Source: Parietichytrium sp. I65-24A (lineage: Eukaryota; Sar; Bigyra; Thraustochytrida; Thraustochytriidae). From it: a stretch of 64,000 nucleotides of DNA. The position numbers and the translations under genes were made by a program. The notes under the pieces were generated by a model. It made no database searches, was not told where the DNA came from, and saw only the letters and a program-made list of their open reading frames with translations. Each line of letters opens with the position of its first letter. Position 1 is the first letter of the stretch. This document shows, piece by piece, positions 10,294 through 22,200 of this stretch. Location of the stretch: NCBI GenBank assembly GCA_012862575.1, contig BLSF01000014.1:1-64000 (forward strand), written 5' to 3'.

Positions 10294-13200
10294 ATGAAGA
10301 TCAAAGCAAGAGAGATTCCCAGTCGCGAAGGGGATCTTCGCTTGTGTGAGAGGCAAGCAGTTGAGGATGCTCTGAAATGCCGTGCGGAAGGGGACTCCGA
10401 ATTCTGTTCCGCTCTGGAACAAACTCTGTCTGCGAATGAATGCTTTTCCGAGCAAGTTGATTTGGCAGATTGGATTACCGTCATAAATGAGGTGGATGAT
10501 GTTCTTGCGGGCTTAGCCAATCAAATGGAGAGTGAGAATCGCATGATTGTGAAAGTGGGCAGGACCAAAACCGCAGCCGCCGATGAAACGAGCGGTGAGC
10601 CTCGCCCCAATACCAGCTTCAGCGACCCGAAAGGCGCGCTTTTGACCTGCCTCAAGTTTACCTTGAAGCTATTGAGCAACTCACGACGCGTTGCATTGTA
10701 CAGATCATTTGATCGCCTTGTCCCTTTCTTTGGGCTTGCGGATGAGCAGATTGACGAGTTGCTCCTTGAGGTATTCGTCGCGGCCACGACTCCAAGCAAA
10801 ACATATATGCATGCTGCCGATTCAGAGGAGCGAAAGTATTCGCGGCTTGGCGGCGAAGACGGCATCGGGAACATACTACTTTGCTTTGCGCAAAGCTGGG
10901 GAGGGAAGGCGCAAGGCTTTGACCTCCGAATGTGCGTCACAGAACCCGACAACTCACCCTCCTTGCCATCTTCTGGCGGCGACATTTATTTTGATTTCTA
11001 CCCGAAGGCAGATGCGCCCGTCGATGGTGAAGATGAGCTGCAAGCGAACCGTCCACCAAAATCACTTCAGCGTCTTCATATGACGATTACTCCGGAAGAA
11101 TTGGGCTGCGGTCCAGAAAAGGTGTTTCGGCAGCTAGTAGACGAGCACAAGATCCACGCAAGTCAGCAATACTCATTATTGCAAAGAGTACGGCTGGCAT
11201 TCAGCTTCAAAACCATGCAAGGTCGTCGAACAAGGGTCCGTCAGCGACTTTTGGCTCTCCGCACCTTGCTTTCTGTGAGCGCTTTGAGCCCTGTGATGGT
11301 TCTTTACTTTCAGAACGAGCCGGAACTTGCTCAGGACCTTGTCGGGTTACTGGATAAAGGTCAATTTCTTTCCCCGGAAGAGTACTCTTCCGGCACCCAA
11401 GTTCCTCTAGACTTATGCATCAAGGCCATCTATGTGCTGGATGCAATCACCAAGGCCACATTAGAAGATGCTGGCGCCCAAGCAAGCCGCGAGTCTGGCG
11501 TTCTGCAGGCCCTTGGAGCCACTCGAAGTGATTCTCACGGCATTTTGCTCTCCATGCTGCGCACTGCAACCACGATGCTGGAAAGGCATGCTTGTGCTGT
11601 TCAAGAGCAGCTGGCATCTCAATCGGCCTCGGCCGCCTTGGGAGAGAATGAGGCATTGGATCTGTCGTTGGCCATGTCATTCGCGTTGGAAACCTCCTCT
11701 AATCCAGGACGTGGCCCAACAATGGATTCGGCGCATGCGTCTGAAAGCGATGGAACTGGAGGCCAGATGCTCAATTCCAAAGGCAAGGGTGAGAATCAAG
11801 CAAAGTCGAACTTGCGATGCCCGGTGGAAGATTTGGAAAAGAACCAGTTCGATTGGATGGAGGCCACCTTCAACTTGTCAAACACAATTGCATGTGTTCG
11901 CCAGGGTGCAGCAGCACTCACTGATGCTGGGCTGGTACATTCGTTGCTCTCGGCGATCCTCACAGAAAGGAATTTTCGAAAGCAGATCCGTTCAGACTTT
12001 ATCTCTGCAGAGCTTGACTGCCCCAGAAGGTCCATGATCACTTCATTAAGCATGTTCATTCTCGATAATGCTATAGAAGCGTACCCGTCTGCAGCGCGCT
12101 GGGCGTCTGAAATGAACCTGGTCGACTTGAGCATTGATACTCTCGAAGCCATTCTTAAACGCACGCAACTCATATCCTCTAGAATTCGCAACGAGGCAGG
12201 TCTTCCCAAACTATCGCAACAAGTTTCATCGCAGACACAGACAGGCCAAGACGAGCTTCCAGTCGATCCGCGTCTGTCGATTCAAGATCTTGAGGGAGTC
12301 GATGACGAGGAGGTACTCATTGCAGAAAAACGTGATGGCGGCCGGGAGGAAGGAAATGAAGCTGGCGAGAGCTCGTCGTCGGGACAGAGTGACGATGAGG
12401 CATCTTCTCACGACCATCGGCGAACGACTTCCGCCGAAGCCACAAGTGATCTTCCCTCAGACCTCGTCGCCAAAGGGTGTGGAACCATTGCTCCGGGTTC
12501 CCTTTCTGAAGCAGATCAGGCTCTCCTTTGCTCAATATTGTCGCTCCTCCTGACAATGCAAAACTTCAGTGGCACAAATCGCGCTGGGCTAGGGGGAATG
12601 AGCGATAGACTCCGGTCCCCGCGTTCAAAACTACACCGATGCCTAAGATGCCTGTTTGACAATGTGAATCAATTCACTGGCCAAGTCTATACGCGGGCTT
12701 CGTTTTTGCTGAGCGAGGTCCTTAATGGGGACCCGGCTAGCGCTCGGCCGGTGTTTTTCAGTGGTCTCGCTCGTTCTGTTTTCATGGTATCCTCAACCGG
12801 GCAGCTACCAATTCATGACGACGCAATCCGCGCTACCCCAGTTTTGTATTTGGCTCTCATTCTCAATCACCGATCAATGCAACTGCTCAAGAACAGAATT
12901 CGCCCAAACCCACTCGATAAGCTTGTGCAGGTCTTTCAAAACCAACGCCACGTTCGCGAGATGTACGTTGATTGCGCCGGGTCGACAGGACGCTTTGTTC
13001 TTCGGCTGTTGCAGGATTCAACCACACTCCAAAAAACAACAATGTCTACTTGTGTTGAGGCGTTCCAAAAACTTCTTGAAGACATGCGCAGAGTTGATGC
13101 GAAAGGAGAAGAGCTATGGTGGCACAGACGATGCCTGCAGGAGACTTTGCAATTCTGCATTCCTTTGCTTGAGCAGGTCGAGTTTGCTAAAATTTTTGTC

Positions 13201-16200
13201 GAGAAGGGGGGGCTAAAGGCGTTGCTGAATTTATACCAGGAGACTTTGCCGGTTTCAGAGAGTTTCCTCCTACGCACGGGCAAGGAATTTGAGGACGTAA
13301 AAGTTTCCAAATCGCTCACTTTTGTGGTATACTCGGTGATTGGAATTAGCAAAGGTGGCATTGAAACTGTTCACCAGGTCATTGAGCTTCTTGGGAGCAT
13401 GCTGAAGGACGTTGCAAAACTTCGCGACGATCTTCGGCAATCCGCTGTGGAAGGAACGCTTCTCAAGAGTGTGCCACAGGCAAACGTTGAGGAAGCCCGG
13501 GCCGCCACAGGGTATAGCGAGGATGCTGGCGTTTGGGGCGACGAGAAATCTGCGGATGGTGAGAAGGACCTGAGATCTGCTATTTCCTCCGTGTCCCCAT
13601 TCTTTCAGAAATTAACGGCCATTGAGTGGCTGTGCAATTTGCTGTCCAAATGCTTGATGAGCGGAATGCCCTCAAACCACAACTCGTTCCGTTTGCATCA
13701 GAACTGGATTTCGGACTTCATGTCGCCCGAGCGTCTGGCAGTTCTGCACGAGCTTGCGAGTTTGGACCGCGAAATTAGACACGAACTTGCGGTGGGGCTT
13801 GTGGAGCGAAGACTCTCCGGCGAAGATTCCAAAGTGAGTTTGCGTGAGAAAGGTCTTGCCGAGCTCAATCGCTTTTGTGACACGTTTAGGAAGCTTCTTC
13901 GCAATCTGTCGCGACTCTCTTTCCTCCACAACAGCTCTTCGCGTTTGAGGCATTCTGACACTGCGTGCGCGCTTGCCCGGAATATGGCGAAAGAGGTTCA
14001 AAAGGTTTTATCCGAGTATCTAAGCTCCAAGCCTCTCGAGGAGGGCGGCGCCGAGAGCAAGGTGCAAGTTGTTTACAATTGCATGGTCTTTCAGTTATTC
14101 AATGCTTGCATCACCGAGTCCAAAAAGCAGCAGATTTTGCCTAATTCAGTCATATTGCAAACTCTTTGCGAGACTTCTAGCTCGGAGGATTCCTCAACCG
14201 CAGTGCCTGGAATTTCAGATCTCTCTCAAGATTCCACGCTCGGCAGAGCGCTGAGCACTGCATTTTGGAGCATGGATACTGCCTCTTCTATCAACTGGGC
14301 TCCTCTCGGAACAGGGGCCGGGGAAACTGCTTCAGGCATGTCTCAGAATCTGAATGTTTTGGAACCCGTCATGACCTTCTTGTGGAATCTCACGAGCATG
14401 CCCAAATCAAAGACTCCATCAGCACAGCTCAGTTTTGCCGCACAGTCGTCATGGCCAGACTTCCGCGAAATGGTCCTTAGGGTGCAAATCAAAGTTATTC
14501 GTGAACTTGGCCCGCGCCTCGAATCGGAGAGCTGGCAAAGAATGCCAGACCAGGCTTGTCTTTCTCTTTTTCCAGCGATATCAGTCCTCGTCAGCACCGC
14601 CCTTTTAGATAAAGATTTGGTTCCTGGCATTTCTGACCCCGGAGAGGAAAACTCACAGAGGAGGCGAGAAACAGATGACACCAGTTTGTTTCGGGGTTTT
14701 CTCGCTGGGAATCGAATGGCTGTGGAGGCCACCTCGGAGCCTTTCGCCATTGACGAATCTGTAGCAGAGCGAATGGTGCAGTGCGGTTTTGTCATGGCAC
14801 ACGTGAGGCGAGCCATGCAAACCTTAGCGAGCAATGACCCCAATTTTGTGATGGACTGGCTTCTGGTCAACCCGGCGACCGAAGCGGAAATGCTAAGCTC
14901 TGAATCTGGCGCTACGGCAAACACTGCGACTGTCAGCGAAGGCCAATCTGCCGCAATGGAAGCAGCCAATGATACGAACGAGGACGATGAACTGAATCTG
15001 GCACTCCGTCTGTCTTTGGGCGACAATGCCGATGAAGAGCCAAAGTCCGCAATGGCCACTGACGAAGATACAAAAGCTCAGAGAGAACTTGATGAGAAGG
15101 TGCGAAAGGAGAGCCTGTCTGAGATGTCGCAAGCCGATGAGGAGAGCCAAGAGCTGCAAAAGATTTCCTTGGTGGTGTCACAGCGGAAGACAGCTTTTTT
15201 GAACTTTAGACGGTCTGCAATCAAATTTTGTACCAACGTGCTTGTGACCACGCCAGAGACAGATGCAAATGGAGTTCGGTCCTCTGTTGTTGCAGAGAGT
15301 GTAACTTTGCTTCTCTCCAATCTGGAGAAGAGTCTACCAATGCCACAGCGCCTCAGACTTTGGACTGAGTTGAGCTCTGATGTGCTGGGTGGGGTGTCTC
15401 ACTCCGGCAAGGACACTGTAAAGCTCAATTCCCTAGCACTTCAGCTTCAGGTCTTGAGCAAGCTCGTCAGTCGTATGATCGTCACTCTTTCTCTTAAAAA
15501 GAAGGAGGAGGAACGCAGCGATAGCCTTTCTCCAAGCGCGATCCATGAGTACCTCAACGGCAGCCAATCCAAAGATCTTGTGGTTGCCGTGGTGGCTTGT
15601 CTGGAAGGTGCGGAGGAACAAGGTGAGTGGATTGGGTCTTTCTTTAATTTCCTCTGGGAAGTTTTGCGTCTTGCAAGGCTTTTAGAGTCAAAAGACGCGC
15701 ATCGGAAGACCGACCCTAAGGAGTCCCGAGTTGATTTGCAAAGCCGGGAACTCGCTGGACCTTCTGTTCGGGCGTGCAAGTTTCTCCTCGGCAACAGGGC
15801 GAGCATTTTGGACGCCCCGGCAGCTAGATCGCTCTTTCAGCTTTTGGTGGAAGCACTAGACGATTATGCCTTAGTTGAGGACTTTATCGGAAGACCTGTG
15901 AGCAAAGCTTCTGTTGATGTTCTCCTGGCGGGCCTGCCTAACACGTGTAGATTTCCAGGCTACGTGACCCTTGCAAGTCTGGCAATCTCGAAAGTTGTTG
16001 AGCATCCAGACTCTCTTCGAATTTCGATGGCGTCTTTGTTGACCTCTGCCTTCAAGGTAGTTCAGGACAAGACAAAAAGTGTCGCGCGAGGAGAGGGTGA
16101 GAACCTGCGTTCGCGAAAGATTCATTTGCAAGAGCTTCTGGACTTGGTGGAACCCATTCGTCGACGCGACCCTGAGGTTTTTATTCAAGCTGCAAAGGCC

Positions 16201-19200
16201 GTCCTTGCGTTTCAGCGGACAAAGTCGGGCGAAATTCTTGCCGAGCTGAAGTCAGGAGACGCTCAAAGTTTGCGCCAGCTCAAGTCCGACGAGAAAGACA
16301 ATGGGGCATACAGTGGCAAGGTTCGTGACACGGTCGTGTTGAGGAGTCTTGAGCTTCTTTTCAGCTCCTTGTCGACTTGGTTTCAGTCTGGGTCAAAGAA
16401 GGAGGTTACTCAGAGCGACCAGTCAGGTTTTCTTGACGCGGCAAATTTGCTCGTTATTCTGAAAGACTTGGTAGAGTTTCAACCTTGGATCGCCCACCAG
16501 CTCCTCGGAGCGGAGGTCCCTGAGGACATCGTTCAGCTCATGGAAGATATTTGGTCCAAGAGGCTTGATCTGAAGCGGCCTCCGTGTAACACGTTTGTGG
16601 GCGTCTTGCTGCACCTGGTTTTGGCTTGCGAAGGTGAAGTCCCAGACGCCGTAGTTCCGAAGCTTACGAAAGGCGCCTTCGAACTTCTAAACGTTCTGGC
16701 CAATCACAGCATTGGGGAAGCAAAACGTCAGGTGGTGAGTGTGCTTTCGAAGTGTTTTGAGACTCTTGCTTCTCTGAGCGAGCCGAGCAGCGCGCACGGC
16801 TTGCGCGTTCTCGTTTTGCAAAACTGGACGACCCTCGGGCGCATTCTCTTGGACTCAAACTCATTCAAAGAAGAGCACAAAAGTGAGTCGCGCAAAACGC
16901 AGGTGTCATGGGAAATTGCTCGAGCGATGCATGGGAAATCCTTCGTTAAACTCCTTCTTAGATCCCTGGGATCTCTAGATCTTGATCACCCACTCGCCTC
17001 CCCGGTAGTAGGAAACGTTCTTGTTTTTGTCGCTTTCCTTTCCCGACGTGGTGTGACCCAACATGTCCGTGTTTCAAGCAATACGAAACAGAAATCCAGC
17101 CCTTCGCGAGCCCGGAGCTCATCGTCAAGCAGTTCTGCCAGCTCCGGCTCTGCAGATAATCATCCTGCTTCCACGGCACGGGGGACGGAGACCCACGACG
17201 AAGACGTTGATATGATGCTAAGTGCTCTTGCCGAACGCGAGCACTCCCGCTCGAGGAGTGCCGCAGAGAGCCGCTTTCCCGGTGGCGAGCTTGAGCATGG
17301 TTCATCTCTCGAAAGCCTTGGAAGTGGTGCAGAGGGCTATGGGACGATTGGGCTTGTGGCAAGCCAAGACGCGTTGGATCGTGATGAGGAAATTGACGAG
17401 GCGGAGGCAGATGGTCTTTTGAACGAAGAGGATGATGAAGGCAATCTAGAAGAAATGGATGTTGAGGAGTTGGACGAAGAAGATATGGAGAATGGCGAAG
17501 AGGATGATGACGGCGAAGCCGTCGATGAAGACGAAGACGATGATGACGACGAAGAAGATGATGATGACGATGGCGACGAAGATGATGACGATGACGACGA
17601 AGATGATGATGGCGACGAAGATGATGACGATGGTGATGACGATGCGGGTCTTAACATTAACGTCATTGACGACCTGATGGAGCAGGATTTTATTCGTCGT
17701 CTTCATTCTGGGGCTCATCGTACTTTGGAGATTAATGATGACGGCGATTTCAATGATGCAATCGAAGACGACGAAGATGACGAAGAGTTCGATACGGAAG
17801 CCATGCGAGTCTTTCGTGCTCTGGACGGGGCTCAAGATAGCGACGTTTTTCAAGTCTTTTCGGGGCGTGGAGCGATGAATATCAATCATCTCAATGCCGA
17901 GCGCCTCCTGCCAGACTTATTCGGTGATCAAAACATAAATGGAATTGGCGGAAACCGGGTGGCTGACTGGCTTTCATCTCGTGAGCCGGTTCTAGATCTG
18001 CTTCGAAATATCCAGCCATCTCAATCAGGTGCTCAAATGCATTCGTTCGCCTTGTCGGATTTTGGCAGAGGAGGTGTCAGAGGTGCGCCTGCAACCCGAA
18101 TTGGACGGAATGGCGGCATGGTACGTGTGTACATGTCGTCTACCAGAGATAGACCTCGCCGAGCCGGCGTCGGCGGCTTTCAGTGGTCTGTCCAAGGCGA
18201 GGGGCGCGCCTCAAATACTGGCCACGAACAATCCTTGCCTCCTTCCGAAATAAACAGTCTCAGTATCCCAGGTGTACGAGATAGTAGCTCGGGTCTATAT
18301 TCCAGTTTCTTGGGCCGGGTCGGCCGGCGAGCAGAAGCCCAGGATCAGACCGCACTAAGTCATGGAAGGCAATTTCGTATCGCATCGCCCGCAACATCAG
18401 CTGTGGAGGTTGATACAGCTGCAGAAGTACCCATTCCAGAATTATTCGCCGAATCGCCATCAGTTCCTAATGGTGACTGGCAGCCAAGGTCCTCCTCTTC
18501 GTTTCTCAATCCATCCGCGGTAAGGATGCAAATGGTCAGGCAACGCGGCGCTCCGCAGCGAAATCAGATGTATAACCATCTCCCAGTTGGGTCACAGGAC
18601 CAGCTCACGCGCTGGGCGAATGGGGTGACGACATCGGATTCTAGTGCTGTCTCTGACTTGGTCTCTCTTTTTTCACAATTTGCCGTCGATGAAGAGCAGG
18701 CATCCGTTCAATCTCAACAAGCCCCCGCTGTCCAGCCGGCTCAAGACGCTCTCAATGAAGAAGACACAAGAGAAGCCACTCGTGAGGTCGCAGATTTAGA
18801 AAGCTCCGCTCAGGTTCCAGCCCAAGATGAAGGAGGAATCCGTAGTGGCAGCAGCCAAGAGGCGTTTGTGGAGCAGGCAAGTTCCGCCGCATCGAGGGGT
18901 GACGTAGGAGACCTCCCAGGGGTGCACACGACCAATGGAACGCCAATGTCTGTGGATGAGTCCGGTGCTGTCCCTTTGGCTGATGCTAGCGAAACTCCTC
19001 CTCAGCCACCTGCCTCCGCCGGTGTCGGCAGTGTGATGCATGTGGGCGGTGAGGAAAGCAATATTCCGGCTGACGTGCAGGAAAATTCGACCGAGACTGG
19101 CGTAAGTGCGGAAGATGCGGATCAAGACGATGAACTTGAAGCGGCCATCCGATTTAGCATGCAAGCACTCACAACGCAAGATGAGGCCACGGCTCCCGTT

Positions 19201-22200
19201 GATGGTTCAAACGTTGCCAGTGTCTCAGGTGATGCAGCTGAAGCTGGGGTTTCCGAGCCTGGGGGCAGCGCTGAAGCCTCTGCGACGGAGGCGGAGGTGG
19301 GAGACGCGGAGGCGATTGGAACTCAGCCAATGACTATATCCAACATGCCTGCTCCACCCGGCGTTGACGCTGAAGTCTGGGACAGCTTGCCCGATGAGTT
19401 CCGCCTGGATGTGCTTTCTCAGCACGGGATCTCCTTGGGTGGCTCCGGAGGGAGCATGGAGGACGAGTTTCTTGCTGCGATGCCTGAGGACATTAGAGCG
19501 GAAATCATGCGGCAGAATGGCGCAGGCGGCGTCCAGTCGAGTGTTGCAAGTGAGCCTCCCGCAGATCCGTCCAACGCTCAGGATATGGACCCGGCATCCG
19601 TCATTGCCTCTCTCGAACCTGAACTAAGACGCGAAGTTCTCTTGACTGCAGACGACTCAATATTGGCCCAGCTTCCTTCTCATTTGCGCGCAGAAGCCGA
19701 GATTCTCCGCCAGCGCCAGCTCAGTTATAATCGCAACCCTCTCTATCGCGGTGGGAGAGATCAAGCTGATGAGAGTAATACGGCCAACCAGGGGCCACCA
19801 AAACCAAAGGATGAGATCGAGCTTGACCCGGAGCTTGATGGAAAGGCACTGGTCCAAAAGCGTGATGTTCACATTGTTGCTAAGACACTCTTTCTCTTGG
19901 AGCAGCCACGCCTCTCAGTCGTCAAGGAGGTCTTAACGAATTTGTGTCTGCACGGAAAATCTCGCAGCGCGGTGCTTGAAACTTTAGTTAAATTGTTGTC
20001 CCCAAAGGTGTGGAGCGAGCACCCTTGGATACCAAAATGCATGTTTGGCAGCCCAATGGACGCCAGCTTTGCTTTGTCAGCAAGCGCCACGTGCACGGCT
20101 TTCTCTACAGACTCTAAAGGAAGGGTTGTGGCAACCATCCCTCCCCTCGTTGCCAAACGTGCGCTGGAAATTCTGAACTTTTTGGCTTCCAGAAACAATA
20201 GGGTTGTTCTTCAGTTGCTGATTTCGGGCAGCTCCTCCAAGTTGCTCTCAGCTCACGATCGCGCCAAGAGCTTTGATCAAAGTAGCTTTCCATTTTTGGA
20301 GGAGCTTTGTGGTCTTCTCGCCATGCGCGAATATAGTCTTAGCTCGGCCCATCTTACTGGTGTGATTGACTTGCTGGCCGCAGCAGTGTCTCCGCTGTCT
20401 ATGCTTGAACACGGAAGTGATTCTGCGAAAGTCGCTGAAGAATCGAAAACCTCACTTGATGCGACACCATCTGACTCAGGTGCAGGGGCCTCCGCCACAG
20501 CAGGAGACGGCGCTCCAGCCCAGTCAAGTGAGGGGAAGGCCGAATCGAACCAGAAGGACCGCGTAGTAGTGCCTCGTCGACAAGTCGATCCCGCAAGTTT
20601 GCGACAACTAGCTGACGTCCTCACGCTGGACACCTGCACGGACACAACCTTTTCGAAAGCCACGACAATCGTTCAAAACCTTGCTAAAGTAGATGCAAAC
20701 CGATCAAGACTTTTGAGCGAGCTGTGCCGCGCTGCTGAAAAGCTAGGGGCTCGCGCTGTGGAAGATCTTGTCTCTCTAAAGCGCGTCCTCGACTCTCAAA
20801 GCGATGCAACAGTCTCCTTGAGTGGTAACTCTATGGCGTTCGCTTCCAGCGCAAATGAAGTGAAACTTTTGCGAATTCTTAAAACTGTGCGCGGTCTGAA
20901 CGAATCTCCGGATGACTTGCAACGCTTGTGCGCAAGCGTAAATCTAGATGCTCTATGGGAGTCCTTATCAAATTGCTTGAAGATCTTCGCAGTGCGAAAA
21001 GAGGAAAAGAAAGACGAAGCCGAGGAGAGCACCAAAACTCCAGCGAGCTTTTACGCTTCTACCTCCTCCTCACGCCAGGAGTCTCTGGTTCCGGGATCCG
21101 CAGCAGTGGGGGAAGGTGAATCGAGAGATGCATCGGATCCGAGTACGAGTTCAGTGCTCGCATTCGGACATGCCAGATTGCCTATCATCAAAGCATTTTT
21201 CATCGTCAACGGATTCACTGACAGCGTGAAAGAAAAGGTGAAAGCTAAGGAGGAGGAGGAGAGACGAAATAAACTTTTGCTCGAAGAGCAGAGACGTCTT
21301 GAAGAAGATCAAGGTATGGCGAATTCTCAATCTCTTGAAGGCAATGCTGAGCTTCGTGACGATCCGAAGGAGTCTGCAGGAAAGGTACCGAACAAGCGTG
21401 AGGCAACTCTCGTCAGGTTTGTCCAGCAGAATGGCTGGATCTTGAATGAGCTCGTTACCCAATCCCCAAGCTTACTGGGCGGTTCATTCAACTGTTTGCT
21501 CCGCCACGGCAAGTGTCGCGGTGTAATCGATTTCGACAACAAGCGCCAGTACTTTACATCTGCAATGAAAAAACTGCGCTCGTCGACGAGGACACCACCA
21601 ATCAGGCTCCAAGTTCGCCGAACTTATGTCTTTGAGGACTCTTTCATGTTTCTACGCCCACTCGAAGCAGAGGAAATGCGAGGACGCCTGTCAATTACAT
21701 TTGAGAATGAACCTGGCATTGACGCTGGCGGAGTGACCCGCGAATGGTACGAAATCCTTGCTCGTGAGATGTTTAAGCCCGGATATGCGCTGTTTAAGCC
21801 GTCTGCCGACAGCTCGGCATTTCAACCGGACCCGCGCTCGTACATAGTAGACCAGCACTTGGACTACTTCAAATTTGTTGGTCGCATAGTCGGAAAGGCC
21901 ATCGCCGATGGGCAGCTCTTGCCCATCCACTTGGTGAGAAGTATGTACAAGACGATGTTGGGGCGACGAGTGACTCCTCAAGACATGCAAAGCATCGACC
22001 CTGAGTACTACCGGGGTCTGATGGAGCTCCTTCAGATGGATGTTGAAGAACTAGGTCTGGAGTTGACGTTTACAGCGGAGAGCGAAGAGTTTGGAGTGAG
22101 GAAAACAAGGGAACTCATTCCTGGCGGATCCAACATCCATGTCACAGAGAAAAATAAACGCGATTACATCCGCCTTGCAACACAGCACCGCATGACGACC

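Noticed and set aside
17337-17666. Antisense poly-Ser and poly-Val/Ile frames opposite the ligase
   Set aside because: They are mirror images of the Asp/Glu codon tract and have no independent coding features.
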